A DNA stretch of 64,000 nucleotides. Origin: Candidatus Kurthia intestinigallinarum (lineage in GTDB: Bacteria > Bacillota > Bacilli > Bacillales_A > Planococcaceae). Of this stretch, positions 33,608 through 41,747 are shown one piece after another (position 1 is the first letter of the stretch; the number at the start of each line of letters is the position of its first letter). The notes beneath the pieces are model-generated. The model had not been told where the DNA came from, searched no databases, and saw only the letters and a program-made list of their open reading frames with translations. Position numbers and translations under genes: made by a program. The stretch covers positions 61,990 to 125,989 of the forward strand of contig NZ_JTFC01000029.1 in the NCBI RefSeq assembly GCF_003991225.1. The letters are read 5' to 3'.

Positions 33608-34339
33608 ATGGATTTCCTATTATTATTTTTTATCGGTATTTTCGCAGCCATCATCGGCGTTATGTTTGGTGCGGCAGGCTTTGTGCTATTACCCGCCATG
33701 CTCTTATTTGGCATCCCGATTCACACAACAATTGCCGCCAATAAATTTGCAACCGGCGTTTCATCTCTCACGACCGCACTCACTCTCATACTACATAAAA
33801 AAGTATCCCTCAAAAAAATGAGCACACTGATGCTACTCGCTGTTTTGGGCGGGATTAGTGGCGCATTTTTAGCGACACGCCTTAGCGATGACACGATGAA
33901 TATCGTTGCCTGCATCATTTTGATTGCGATGTTCTTCGTTGTGTTAAAAGGAACCCCCTCATCGCAACTAGAAGACAAGGAGTCTATTCGACATCACCGC
34001 TCCATCACACCATTTTTCATTGGCATTTATGACGGTGGCTTTGGCCCCGGTTCTGCGCTCATGAACATTACGTATTTTTTAAAGCAACGTTATTCCTATG
34101 TACAAGCCGCCGAGCACACGCGCTTCCTTATGTTCGCAAGCTGTATGGGCGCATTTGGCTTCTATTATTTATACGGCATTGTTCACTGGGACATCGCGAT
34201 TCCTGTCACACTGGGCTCTATTGTCGGCTCACATATCGGCATGCGCCTGACCCCTTATTTAAAAGGTGCTTGGCTACGCTGGATTTTACCGATTATCTTT
34301 TTAGTGTTAATTGGGCAAGTGTTATGGAAGTTACTTTAA
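33608..34339 (+). CDS. TSUP (TauE/SafE) family anion exporter
   Basis: 243 residues, seven to eight helices. GVMFGAAGFVLLPAMLLFGIPIHTTIAANKFATGVSS and the second-half GIYDGGFGPGSALMNITYF show the duplicated TSUP motif. Known substrates are sulfite, sulfoacetate and other organosulfur anions. ATG 33608 has SD AGAGGTG; a GTG three codons upstream overlaps that SD. Probably controlled by the divergent LysR. Confidence 0.88.
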   Translation: MDFLLLFFIGIFAAIIGVMFGAAGFVLLPAMLLFGIPIHTTIAANKFATGVSSLTTALTLILHKKVSLKKMSTLMLLAVLGGISGAFLATRLSDDTMNIVACIILIAMFFVVLKGTPSSQLEDKESIRHHRSITPFFIGIYDGGFGPGSALMNITYFLKQRYSYVQAAEHTRFLMFASCMGAFGFYYLYGIVHWDIAIPVTLGSIVGSHIGMRLTPYLKGAWLRWILPIIFLVLIGQVLWKLL

Positions 34340-34342
34340 TTA

Positions 34343-34390
34343 CGCATACAAAAAACTAGCGCATCCATGTGAGCTAGTTTTTTGTATGCG
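34343..34390 (+). terminator. long-stem terminator of the TSUP gene
   Basis: 18-bp perfect stem (CGCATACAAAAAACTAGC and its complement) with loop GCATCCATGTGA. The loop and inner stem (AGCGCATCCATGTGAGCT) are nearly the same as in the terminator at 35170-35218. Confidence 0.85.
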
Positions 34391-34504
34391 CTGGAAAATA
34401 ATACTCTTTTGATTCTTGTTGAAAGTTTAAGTAATTTTTTAACGTTAATTTAACCTTTATCCGTTAATCTGAGGAAGTTGATTTTATAGGTGGGGTGACG
34501 ACAG

Positions 34505-34891
34505 TTGAATTTTACTTTTCTTTATATCGCAAATAGCATTTGCTTGTTTTTGTTTATCCTACATATATTTTTAAAAATCAAAGCGAATATGAAAATGAAA
34601 CGTCCAATTAAGCTACGCCCACAAAATGTAGATGCGACATGTAATTGGGTGATTTTATTTGATAATGGCTTTAATCGAAATAATCTTTTAAACAGCAGTA
34701 TATATGTCTTAGATGAAAAAGACGTAATGGTACCGATTAGAATTGCCATTAAAGATCCCAACACATTGATTATCCATGCACCGGTGAATGGTTATACAGC
34801 CGGAAAATCGTATCAATTATATTTGAATGAACGCTTAGATTTAGCAGCCTCTAGTGAACGAGATTATAAGGTACCATTTAATGTTTATTAA
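34505..34891 (+). CDS. membrane-anchored protein of unknown function
   Basis: 128 residues. One N-terminal hydrophobic helix (about 3-22), a basic stretch (KIKANMKMKRP), then a beta-rich domain (NVDATCNWVILFDNGFNRNNLLNSSIYVLDEKDVMVPIRI...TAGKSYQLYLN) resembling the Ig-like SbsA/Big_5 repeats of Gram-positive surface proteins. TTG start after GGTGGGG. Followed 20 bp later by a small gene. Confidence 0.6.
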   Translation: MNFTFLYIANSICLFLFILHIFLKIKANMKMKRPIKLRPQNVDATCNWVILFDNGFNRNNLLNSSIYVLDEKDVMVPIRIAIKDPNTLIIHAPVNGYTAGKSYQLYLNERLDLAASSERDYKVPFNVY

Positions 34892-34911
34892 AAAAATATT
34901 TGGAGGTTTTT

Positions 34912-35166
34912 ATGAAAAATACAGACATTCAGCTATCCATGAGTAAAATCCGAAGCATTTTAAAGTATCATCATGTACAATATATTAGAAAAAAAGATAC
35001 ACGACTTTATTTTTCAGCACTTGATCAAAATGATAACCAACATGATATTTGGTATAACATAAAAAGTGGCAACTATTTTGAAACAGTTAATGGCTGTGCC
35101 GTACTCATAAAAGAAATGCTATTTTCTGATACAAAAGAGACACTACCTCATTACAAACAAAAATAA
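34912..35166 (+). CDS. small protein of unknown function
   Basis: 84 residues, soluble, basic. ATG 34912 follows GGAGG with 5-nt spacing. The pattern (MSKIRSILKYHHVQYIRKKDTRLYFSALDQNDNQHDIWYNIKSGNYFETVNGCAVLIKEML) suggests a small alpha/beta protein; no family recognised. Likely co-transcribed with the gene before it. Confidence 0.6.
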   Translation: MKNTDIQLSMSKIRSILKYHHVQYIRKKDTRLYFSALDQNDNQHDIWYNIKSGNYFETVNGCAVLIKEMLFSDTKETLPHYKQK

Positions 35167-35169
35167 AGT

Positions 35170-35218
35170 AGTAGACAAAAAACCAGCGCATCCATTTGAG
35201 CTGGTTTTTTTGTCTACT
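35170..35218. terminator. bidirectional long-stem terminator
   Basis: AGTAGACAAAAAACCAGC pairs with GCTGGTTTTTTTGTCTACT around loop GCATCCATTTGA. Serves the small gene on the plus strand and the convergent gene on the minus strand, overlapping the latter's stop. Confidence 0.85.
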
Positions 35219-35429
35219 TACCTTCAATTATTCGGAAGCTATACGTTTGTAAAAATTCGTTATGAATCACGACTTCATATGCTAAATCATTCGCTTCTGC
35301 CCCACTTACAAGCGCATTTATTTCTTGGGTATTGAAATATTGGCAGGCTAAAGCAAGCAATAATGACGTGATAATCAGTACAATCAAAATGATTGAACCT
35401 CCAGAGGTACGACGGCTAATTTGTGGCAT
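35214..35429 (-). CDS. small single-pass membrane protein
   Basis: 71 residues: short basic N-terminus (MPQISRRTSGG), one helix (about 12-32), then about 38 residues outside. ATG 35429 follows AAAGGAG with a 7-nt gap; the frame extends 22 codons upstream without an SD. Unknown function. Confidence 0.55.
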   Translation of the reverse strand: MPQISRRTSGGSIILIVLIITSLLLALACQYFNTQEINALVSGAEANDLAYEVVIHNEFLQTYSFRIIEGK

Positions 35430-35571
35430 GACACCGCTCCTTTTGAATATTATGTCAATTTTTAGTATATCATATGAGAAACTAGCATTTTTCAATAATA
35501 GACTATTTTTTCACTTTTCTCCCTAATGACATGTACAATTCAATTAAAATCCCCCCACACTTCAACAAGTA

Positions 35572-36254
35572 TCATAGCTCATCAAATCCTAAATTCACGG
35601 GCTCTAAAGGCAGTTCCTCTGCAGAGCTCGCTAAATTTGTAGAAAGGACAGATGTGTCTACCTCTTCAAACACAATGCCATCAATCCATACTTCGCCTGA
35701 CCCAACGAGTAGTACACCAAAATGAATGGCAGCACTTTCCTCTACTACATCTAAAACAATCGAGTAATAATTCCAATCTGTTGTGCCGTTGATTGCACGG
35801 TTATCCATATTATCAAACTGAAGTAAATCACCATTTCTTGTATCAATTCGACACCAAGCTCCACATTTCATAGCATCCTTTGTTTTAATGAAGCAGGACA
35901 TTTTCATACGTTTACCAAGCCAATTTTTAGCTGAAAAAACTTGCATCATCGTACCGAACTGACCCTCTTCAGCAGGCTGAATAGCACCTAAATAACCTGA
36001 TTTTGAGCCTGTATGAAACACTTCATAATCTGCCTTTATTGTATAGAGAGCTGGATTGGTTCCTGTCAGTAACCAGCCCTTCACTTCATTTTGTACCATC
36101 TCTTTTTCCTCCTTCACGTATAAATCACGCATCATTTGGCGATATTTCCCTGGTGGCATGCTATACAATTCTTTAAATGCACGGGCAAACGATTCTTGGG
36201 ACTGAAATTGGCATTCAAGTGCTATATCTAAAATAATTTCTTCTGTATGCAGTA
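35572..36254 (-). pseudogene. AraC-family regulator truncated by a tnpB element
   Basis: The frame from 36254 reads ILHTEEIILDIALECQFQSQESFARAFKELYSMPPGKYR, which is the second HTH of an AraC DNA-binding domain, followed by about 190 residues of a beta-rich C-terminal domain with GWLLTGTNPALYTIKADYEVFHTGSKSGYLGAI. The first HTH and the start codon are missing: the sequence stops at the right end of the tnpB element at 36255. I could not find the missing part beyond the element's left end, so there was also a deletion or rearrangement. Confidence 0.82.
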
Positions 36255-36380
36255 TTGAACTACCCCCACTTAGCCATTCTTTGAATGCGCTTGAAGTGGG
36301 GGATTCCTACGAACAGTGCTTGCTTGTTCCGACAGCTCGAACAGCGGCTTCACTTCTTGAGTAGGCGAGCCCCGTAGTTC
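36255..36380 (-). ncRNA. candidate omega RNA of tnpB element 2
   Basis: The 126 nt between the tnpB stop and the right tip contain GAACTACGGGGCTCGCC, a GTTCGAGCTGTCGGAACAAG segment and the terminal GTGGGGG hairpin, the usual omega RNA scaffold. The guide would start right after GTTCAA: TACTGCATACAGAAGAAATT (36254-36235), which is AraC-gene sequence. Confidence 0.6.
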
Positions 36381-37526
36381 CTACGGTTGTTGTGTTAACA
36401 GCGCGAGCCCTTCGGCTAAAATATTCCGACTTGCGTTGATGTCCCTGTCTAGTACCGCCCCGCATGACGGACAAATCCATTCACGAATGTCGAGGGACTT
36501 CTTACCGTCTCGATGCCCACAGACATGACAAAGTTGGCTTGATGGATAGAAACGTGAAATCTTTATTATTTTTCGGCCATACCATGTCGCCTTATACATC
36601 AGTTTTTGCACAAACGAAGACCACGAAACGTCACAAATCGCTTTTGCTAGTTTATGATTTTTCAACATGCCTTTGGTGTGTAAGTCTTCTAGACAAATAA
36701 CGTCATATTGGCGTATTAACTCTGTCGATAGCTTGTTCAAGAAGTCTTCCCGTTGAAATGCAACACGTTCACGCAAACGCGCAACTTTCATGCGTTGCTT
36801 TTGGTAGTTCATGCAGTCACGTAAATCGCGGTTTTCTTTTTTTGCTTGTTCGTAGCGACGTGATAACTTGCGTTGTTCCCGCTTGAGCTGCTGCTCCATC
36901 TTCGCCGTAAAGCGTTGGTTATCCACTTTACGGCCATCAGACAGCATCGCAAAATCGGTGATACCTAAATCGATGCCGACAGCTTGATTGGTTTTCGGTA
37001 ACGGCTGAACGTCCGGTACTTCACATGCAATCGATACGTAAAAATGGCCACTCGCATGATATTTGATCGTTGCGCGCATAATCCGACCTTCCACTACACA
37101 AGTTTGTTTGAACTTCACAAGCCCAAGCTTCGGCAGTTTGATTCGTTTGCCGACAATCGCGATATTGTTATTTGTATTTTTGGTTGTATAGCTTTGTACG
37201 GGATTCTTTTTACTTTTGAAACGAGGATAATTGTTTTGCTTCTTAAAGAATCGATTGAAGGCATCGATTAACCATTCATAAGAGGCTTGTAATGCCACAC
37301 TGTCTACGTTTCTCAGCCAAGCTGTTTCATCTTGTTTCTTCATCTTCGTGAGAACTTTAGACATCAATGAGCGATTGAGCCCTTTACCTTCTTCTTTGTA
37401 GGAAGTGTTCCAAAGTGCAAGAAAATGGTTATAGACAAAACGACAATGACCGTGTGTTTGATGGATGCGTGCTTGCTGCTCCTTATTTGGATATAACCTA
37501 AATTTGTAGGCTTTATTTTGTGACAT
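36381..37526 (-). CDS. tnpB: TnpB RNA-guided nuclease (IS605 OrfB family)
   Basis: 381 residues. KAYKFRLYPNKEQQARIHQTHGHCRFVYNHFLALWN opens the OrfB HTH. RuvC residues present: GIDLGITDFAM, ICLEDLHTKGM, LDRDINASRN. Zinc ribbon CHVCGHRDGKK...CPSCG intact. ATG 37526 follows GAGGTGAATGTC; an earlier ATG touches the SD. Nearly the same N-terminus as the partial tnpB at the window end, so those two belong to one element family, distinct from element 1. Confidence 0.93.
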   Translation of the reverse strand: MSQNKAYKFRLYPNKEQQARIHQTHGHCRFVYNHFLALWNTSYKEEGKGLNRSLMSKVLTKMKKQDETAWLRNVDSVALQASYEWLIDAFNRFFKKQNNYPRFKSKKNPVQSYTTKNTNNNIAIVGKRIKLPKLGLVKFKQTCVVEGRIMRATIKYHASGHFYVSIACEVPDVQPLPKTNQAVGIDLGITDFAMLSDGRKVDNQRFTAKMEQQLKREQRKLSRRYEQAKKENRDLRDCMNYQKQRMKVARLRERVAFQREDFLNKLSTELIRQYDVICLEDLHTKGMLKNHKLAKAICDVSWSSFVQKLMYKATWYGRKIIKISRFYPSSQLCHVCGHRDGKKSLDIREWICPSCGAVLDRDINASRNILAEGLALLTQQP

Positions 37527-37744
37527 GACATTCACCTCTTCCGCTCGTTCGTTTTTAATCGTTTCGATTGAAGCACCGCTAGTCTCATTTTATTCACCTA
37601 GAATTTGCCGATTAATAGGCATAAATGAATTTTGACATTCCCGTGTTAGGAGGCGCTTTGAATAGGATATTTAGCGCCTATTCTTTCGAAAATATCCTTT
37701 GCGTAAGTGGATTTCTAGTCTTTCCATACCCTTTTTCGATTTGT

Positions 37745-37789
37745 AACAGTCCGGATTGAATGGTATTTTAACGAAAATACGGACTGGTT
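37745..37789. repeat. 45-bp imperfect palindrome
   Basis: Outer arms CAGTCCG/CGGACTG and inner arms TATTTT/AAAATA (loop AACG) form a long hairpin with an asymmetric internal loop. Nearby GATATTTAGCGCCTATT-type repeats occur at 37660-37700. The stretch 37640-37936 between element 2 and the next gene fragment otherwise contains no recognisable gene. Confidence 0.45.
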
Positions 37790-37936
37790 ATTACTATCTA
37801 ATTTCATTGCCACATCAATCTTTCATACTTATCATACGGATTATCTCCTGAAACGTGCTATTCGTCAAAAGCACAGCATGCATCGCCCACCTACTCACTT
37901 CGCTCCTTGAGGTGAGCGTCTTCTGCTACAGACATA

Positions 37937-38169
37937 ATAAAATTGTCGTTAAAGAAATCCTAAAGAAAACGACGCTCGAATGGGATGATATTCACGATAT
38001 TGTACTTGAATATGACGAAGACGGCTATGAAACCTACACATTCACGAAAAATGATAAAACCGCGATACAGATTCCGGTTACTCGCCAATATCAAGATGGC
38101 GCTAAAAGTGAAATTTACGCACTTGCGACGGACTATCATATTACATTTGAAGAACGTAAAGGCCGATAA
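37937..38169 (+). pseudogene. 3' fragment of an unknown gene
   Basis: In frame: NKIVVKEILKKTTLEWDDIHDIVLEYDEDGYETYTFTKND..., ending EERKGR. This reads as the C-terminal half of a PH-like/DUF protein (a domain that begins with a W-x-x-I-x-x-I strand). The frame upstream (37855-37936) is cysteine-rich nonsense with no SD, so the 5' half is lost. Confidence 0.5.
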
Positions 38170-38235
38170 TTCATTCAAAGGTCTAACTGTTTTTGCATGC
38201 CTTTCTTTGTAAACTAACTAGAGGAGGGGATGACA

Positions 38236-38457
38236 ATGAACTTTACACAATTCCGTATTGCACGACCAACGGATCAGATTCAATTACTTGAACAATTTTA
38301 CTGCGAGGGGTTAGGCCTTGAAAAAGTAGGCGAGTTTGGTGGTCATAGGGGTTATCCTGCAGTTCCACCTGAAAATTCGTACTGGGCGGAAAAGGGTGTC
38401 ACTATCGCAGATCCAGATGGCTGGCGTGTCGTTTTAATGAATACAGCTGGAATTTAA
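38236..38457 (+). pseudogene. VOC (glyoxalase-fold) gene with an in-frame internal deletion
   Basis: 73 residues. The start MNFTQFRIARPTDQIQLLEQFYCEGLGLEKVGEF and the end YPAVPPENSYWAEKGVTIADPDGWRVVLMN match the two ends of a ~128-residue VOC protein, but the middle (about 55 residues, including metal-ligand strands) is missing. The join falls at GGHRGYPAV, where the two missing edges would both contain a Gly-Tyr. SD GGAGGGG and ATG 38236 are intact, and a terminator follows, so it may still be expressed, but it cannot make a normal VOC fold. Confidence 0.7.
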
Positions 38458-38494
38458 AAAGGAAGTGTGAATAAAATCACACTTCCTTTTTTGT
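38456..38494 (+). terminator. terminator after the shortened VOC gene
   Basis: 15-bp stem AAAAAGGAAGTGTGA/TCACACTTCCTTTTT with a 6-nt loop, T-rich tail. Confidence 0.9.
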
Positions 38495-38522
38495 ATTCAT
38501 TTAATTATTAGCATCACAAAAT

Positions 38523-39073
38523 CGTTTACTAGAAATCGCTGATGACCTCAAGAAGCGGGTTTTGGATACGACATAATTTTAAATATGTGCCAACTTATGA
38601 CTATTGTTTGATGAAAATGCAGCTTTTCCCTAATAATACTGTAAAACCTGTCAACAAAAACAGTTATTTCACGACATCATCACAAATAAATACAATTGCT
38701 AATTACCGGAAAAAACATTTTCAACATGAAATAGGAGCTCTGAGGGGTAATTTTATTGAAAAAAGTAGCCTTTTTCATACGTTTAAAAGGCATCTTACAT
38801 AACTAAATCTATTTTTATTCAAAAAAACGACATTTTTGCACGATAGAAGCTTTTTATGTCAGATCTCTGTGTGGAAAAGCCCCTAAAATGACCGTAAATA
38901 GACAGAAAACACCCGTTAGAGCCACTGTAAGGGCCCATTTTTGCGGATGCTTTGTGCAATGTTTTGATAGTTATCGGCAATGTATTAATAACTATATGTG
39001 TATTTGCTAAATGGAAACAAATGATTACTAAACAATCGAGCCTATTCGCTTACAGATGACACTTATTAAAAAA
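38523..39073. repeat. second, decayed copy of the ~500-bp non-coding repeat
   Basis: GAAATCGCTGATGACCTCAAG plus AGCGGGTTTTGGATACGAC (38554-38572) matches the arm at 1568-1586 and, in the adjoining CATAATT..AATATGTGCCA, the inverted arm at 2020-2065. Further in, AAAACACCCGTTAGAG (about 38903) corresponds to AAAACACCCGTCAGAG (about 1879), and TTTTTTAATAAGTGTCA (minus strand, about 39058) to TTTTTTAATAAATGTCA at 1817. No second flanking arm was found. The region has no supported gene. Confidence 0.55.
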
Positions 39074-39085
39074 TATGTTGTAGCC

Positions 39086-39141
39086 AAAAAGCGCTTTCTA
39101 GCGTAATAAGCTATTGCTAGAAAACGAAATACGCGCTTTTA
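39086..39141 (-). terminator. terminator of the chromate-transporter operon
   Basis: AAAAGCGC...TTTCTAGC pairs with GCTAGAAA...GCGCTTTT; overlaps the last codon of the second gene. Confidence 0.6.
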
Positions 39142-39666
39142 TAAAAAAATCGCGCCAACGACTAATGCACTGATGATGACCCATGCCGGATTAATTTTCC
39201 ACCGTTGAAGTGCAAAGTAAGCAAAGATGGCAATGAGTACTGTTGGAATCCAACTGTTTGTTTGCACGGCTTGCATAAAAAATTTCAATGTCAGCTGTAG
39301 CATCAATACGCCAACGATTGGAATGACAAACATTGTTAAGCGTTTGACACGTAATGATTTTCGGTGTTTCGCAATAACACTAAGTAATCCAATCATCATC
39401 AAGGTTGTTGGTGCAACTGTCGCAAAAATCGCAATGGCTGCGCCGGGAATGCCTGCTAATTCGTAGCCAATATAGCCTGCGAGCTTTGTAGCAATAGGCC
39501 CCAGGAAAATATTACCGATTGCGATGACACTACTATATTCCTTAAGTGTCATCATTTGATAATGATCGACAACTTCTTTTTGAATCAGTGGAATTGTCGA
39601 AGGTCCACCACCAAAGCCAATTAAACCCGGAATGAAAAAGGCTAAAAACAAATGTAGGTAAATCAT
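39139..39666 (-). CDS. chrA: chromate transporter subunit (half-size CHR), second gene
   Basis: 175 residues, five to six helices. FFIPGLIGFGGGPSTIPLIQKEVVDHYQMMTLKEYSSVIAIGNIFLGPIATKLAGYIGYE is the CHR domain; note GNIFLGP where the partner has GNTLPGP. Half-size CHR proteins work as hetero-pairs that export chromate. Start ATG 39666 overlaps the stop of the first gene by 4 nt; the frame extends upstream inside that gene. Confidence 0.88.
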   Translation of the reverse strand: MIYLHLFLAFFIPGLIGFGGGPSTIPLIQKEVVDHYQMMTLKEYSSVIAIGNIFLGPIATKLAGYIGYELAGIPGAAIAIFATVAPTTLMMIGLLSVIAKHRKSLRVKRLTMFVIPIVGVLMLQLTLKFFMQAVQTNSWIPTVLIAIFAYFALQRWKINPAWVIISALVVGAIFL

Positions 39667-40211
39667 GCTTTTGCCACTTCCTTTACAGGGAGTAACAGCG
39701 CAAGCAGAATGGCCGCGCAAATAACAAGTGATGCATCAATATGTAAGACAACAATGGCAATCAAGCAGCCAAAAATGGTCGCAATGCCTTTATATACGCC
39801 AAAGGAACGATTAGTTTTTTTCAGGCAGTCAAGGAAGGTCATAAACATCATGACACTAACAACCGGTAATACACCGTTTAACATTCCTTGAATCATGCTA
39901 GGGTTCTTCACTTGAAATAATAATTGAAAGCCAATAAACATCATAAAAATGGATGGTAAAATGGCAGCTAAAATTGCATTTAGCATACCTAACACGCCAC
40001 CAACCCGAAAGCCGATATAGCCAGCCATTTTTGTAACAATGGGTCCCGGTAATGTATTGCCAATTGCCATAATTTCATAAAATTCATCAGCAGTAAGCAT
40101 GCTGTATTGTTCGACGACTTCCTTTTGTATTAACGGAATCGTCGCTGGGCCTCCGCCAAAACCAACTAACCCGGAGCGGAAAAAAGCTAAAAATAATTGT
40201 TTCTGAATCAT
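39663..40211 (-). CDS. chrA: chromate transporter subunit (half-size CHR), first gene
   Basis: 182 residues. AFFRSGLVGFGGGPATIPLIQKEVVEQYSMLTADEFYEIMAIGNTLPGPIVTKMAGYIGFRVGG is the full CHR motif set. Forms the pair with the next gene to move chromate (or another oxyanion such as sulfate) out of the cell. The SD is modest (GAAAGTGAT). No regulator is adjacent; the AT-rich 230 bp upstream hold several TTAATAAAT-type dyads. Confidence 0.88.
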   Translation of the reverse strand: MIQKQLFLAFFRSGLVGFGGGPATIPLIQKEVVEQYSMLTADEFYEIMAIGNTLPGPIVTKMAGYIGFRVGGVLGMLNAILAAILPSIFMMFIGFQLLFQVKNPSMIQGMLNGVLPVVSVMMFMTFLDCLKKTNRSFGVYKGIATIFGCLIAIVVLHIDASLVICAAILLALLLPVKEVAKA

Positions 40212-40439
40212 AATCTATCACTTTCTAAACAAATCTCTTCTTATAGTATCGTTATTTTGCCTAATTTACCAAGCTATTTATAAATTAATAAATAAAACAA
40301 TTTACTAATTAATATATTAACTAATTTTTTTTATTAGAAAAACCATAATAAATAAAATTTTGAATCGTATTGTATACTTAATTTTTGTAGAAAAAAGATA
40401 ACTATGTAACAGAATTAAAATAAGATAATAAGGTGCACT

Positions 40440-40763
40440 ATGATTAAAAGATTTCTAAATAGGACGATTAAAAACGGATTAGTTTAATTGTTTTGATTAT
40501 GTTTGTTATTTTTTCTGTAGAAATGGAATTTTACAATCAATAATCAACTAATAAAGTAGCAGAGCAACAGCTATTAAATCATCAATAGTGCTTGAGGAAA
40601 TCATGACAGGTATTCAACAGATGGCGCAAACTCTAATGTATTAGCAGATTCATCAAATAAAATGGTTACAGAGATGCAGCATATTGCAGACGAGCCGCGC
40701 TTAGTCGTAGCAAAAGATGTGTTGAAATCGCTTAATAGACAGCATGAAACCATTAAATTGTAA
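40440..40763 (+). pseudogene. decayed methyl-accepting chemotaxis protein gene
   Basis: Starts ATG 40440 with MIKRFLNRTIKNGLV and a stop, then loses frame repeatedly; later fragments read LEEIMTGIQQMAQT in one frame and SNVLADSSNKMVTEMQHIAD in another, ending LNRQHETIKL. These are a receptor N-terminus and pieces of a chemoreceptor signalling domain. At 324 bp it is a fifth of a normal gene, so large parts are deleted. Confidence 0.6.
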
Positions 40764-40770
40764 TAAAAAA

Positions 40771-40900
40771 AGGCTGGGACAAAACACGTCATTTTCCTTT
40801 TTTAGCGTTCGCAACGAAAAACCGGAACCGCACTACAGCGCGATTCCGGTTTTTCTTATGCTCATATGAACGGTTGTTTTTATACGTATGTCAAAGCCTC
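40771..40900. repeat. dispersed ~130-bp hairpin repeat, copy 3
   Basis: Ends AGGCTGGGACA / TGTCAAAGCCTC, centre AACGAAAAACCGGAACCGC...GCGATTCCGGTTTTTC. Lies between the chemoreceptor remnant and the convergent CPCC gene. Same orientation as copies 2 and 4. Confidence 0.85.
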
Positions 40901-40905
40901 TTTTT

Positions 40906-41229
40906 TTATGGCTGTTCTTCGAGCGTTGCTGATCGACAATATTTGATTAAATGCTGTGACATAGCACCGTAGGCCTGATAATTTTTTCTTGCTATATTTA
41001 ATGAAATGCCATGATTCGAATCACTAGGCTCATCATCACTATCAATAAAATCATCTATCTCCCAAAAGCATACGGGGCAAATATATGCAGTAGGACTGAT
41101 ACCCGGCATCGTAATATAACCACAACAGGGACAGGGATGCGTAGCCTTAACTATTGGTTCTTCTATAAGTGGTTCTACCTTAGACAAATAGGATGCAAAT
41201 ATCTTCTTACGTCTTTTTTTATTATTCAA
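40906..41229 (-). CDS. CPCC-type cysteine-rich protein
   Basis: 107 residues. HPCPCCGYITMPG...ICPVCFWEIDD with the following DSDDEPSDSNHGISLNIARKNYQAYGA is the Cys_rich_CPCC domain, a small zinc-ribbon of unknown role common in Bacilli. The first 30 residues are a basic, variable lead-in. TTG start after AAGAAGGTGA. Confidence 0.85.
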   Translation of the reverse strand: MNNKKRRKKIFASYLSKVEPLIEEPIVKATHPCPCCGYITMPGISPTAYICPVCFWEIDDFIDSDDEPSDSNHGISLNIARKNYQAYGAMSQHLIKYCRSATLEEQP

Positions 41230-41302
41230 AAAATCACCTTCTTTAAATTTATTGTAGCAAATTTTACTTATATTTTGTAATTAATGGATTATTAATTAAT
41301 TA

Positions 41303-41351
41303 TTGACAATATAAAGAAATATATATATTGTATATGTAATATATATACAAT
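41303..41351 (+). promoter_or_regulatory. promoter and GntR operator of the ABC operon
   Basis: TTGACA at 41303-41308 with a TATTGT-type -10 about 17 nt on, overlapped by the palindrome ATTGTATAT-N7-ATATACAAT (41327-41351). An autoregulatory site for the GntR protein encoded next is likely. Confidence 0.7.
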
Positions 41352-41369
41352 GTGAATTGAGGAATGTGC

Positions 41370-41747
41370 ATGCAAATTATAATCTCTCATAATTCAAAAG
41401 AGCCAATTTACGAACAAATTGTTAATCAAATCAAACGAAATATTTTAGCTGGAACTCTAGCACCAGGGTTTGCATTACCATCAATGCGAAAAATGGCAAA
41501 AGATTTAGATGTTAGTGTTATCACAACTAAGAGAGCTTTTGAAGAACTAGAAAAATTGAATATGATTTACTCAATTGTAGGTAAGGGCTCATTCGTAGCA
41601 GAACAAAGTATAGAAATGATGAAAGAGCGTAAGAAAAAAATGATTGAAGAACAATTAACGCAGGCTATTGTAAATAGTAAAGAATTAGGAATTAGTTTAG
41701 AAGATGTGCAAGAGCTTGTTGCACTTTTATATGAGGAGGAAGTGTAA
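41370..41747 (+). CDS. GntR family regulator (YtrA subfamily)
   Basis: 125 residues. Winged HTH PIYEQIVNQIKRNILAGTLAPGFALPSMRKMAKDLDVSVITTKRAFEELEKLNMIYSIVGKGSFVAEQ at residues 8-75, then a short C-terminal dimerisation helix, the YtrA layout. Such proteins repress the ABC exporter operon they start, often responding to cell-wall antibiotics. ATG 41370 lies 7 nt after GAGG. Overlaps the next gene by 1 nt. Confidence 0.88.
   Translation: MQIIISHNSKEPIYEQIVNQIKRNILAGTLAPGFALPSMRKMAKDLDVSVITTKRAFEELEKLNMIYSIVGKGSFVAEQSIEMMKERKKKMIEEQLTQAIVNSKELGISLEDVQELVALLYEEEV

Larger units (their letters stand above)
36255..37640 (-). mobile_element. IS200/IS605-family element with tnpB only (element 2)
   Basis: The right tip is marked on the minus strand by a hairpin with CCCCCACTTC...AAGTGGGGG arms followed by TAGTTCAA, the usual right-end TCAA cleavage tetranucleotide, at 36255. 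The left tip is somewhere in 37590-37640 and was not pinned. No tnpA. It sits inside the AraC gene. No target-site duplication is expected for this family. Confidence 0.75.

Noticed and set aside
36255..37640. Element 2 as an autonomous IS605 with tnpA
   Set aside because: No Y1 transposase frame is present on either strand of the element or near it.
38542..38802. 86-codon frame in the 38.5-kb intergenic stretch
   Set aside because: No SD, begins inside the non-coding repeat arm, and the product has no recognisable pattern.
38756..38802. TTG-started frame MKKVAFFIRLKGILHN behind a GAGGGG
   Set aside because: Only 16 codons, inside a decayed repeat region, with no supporting context.
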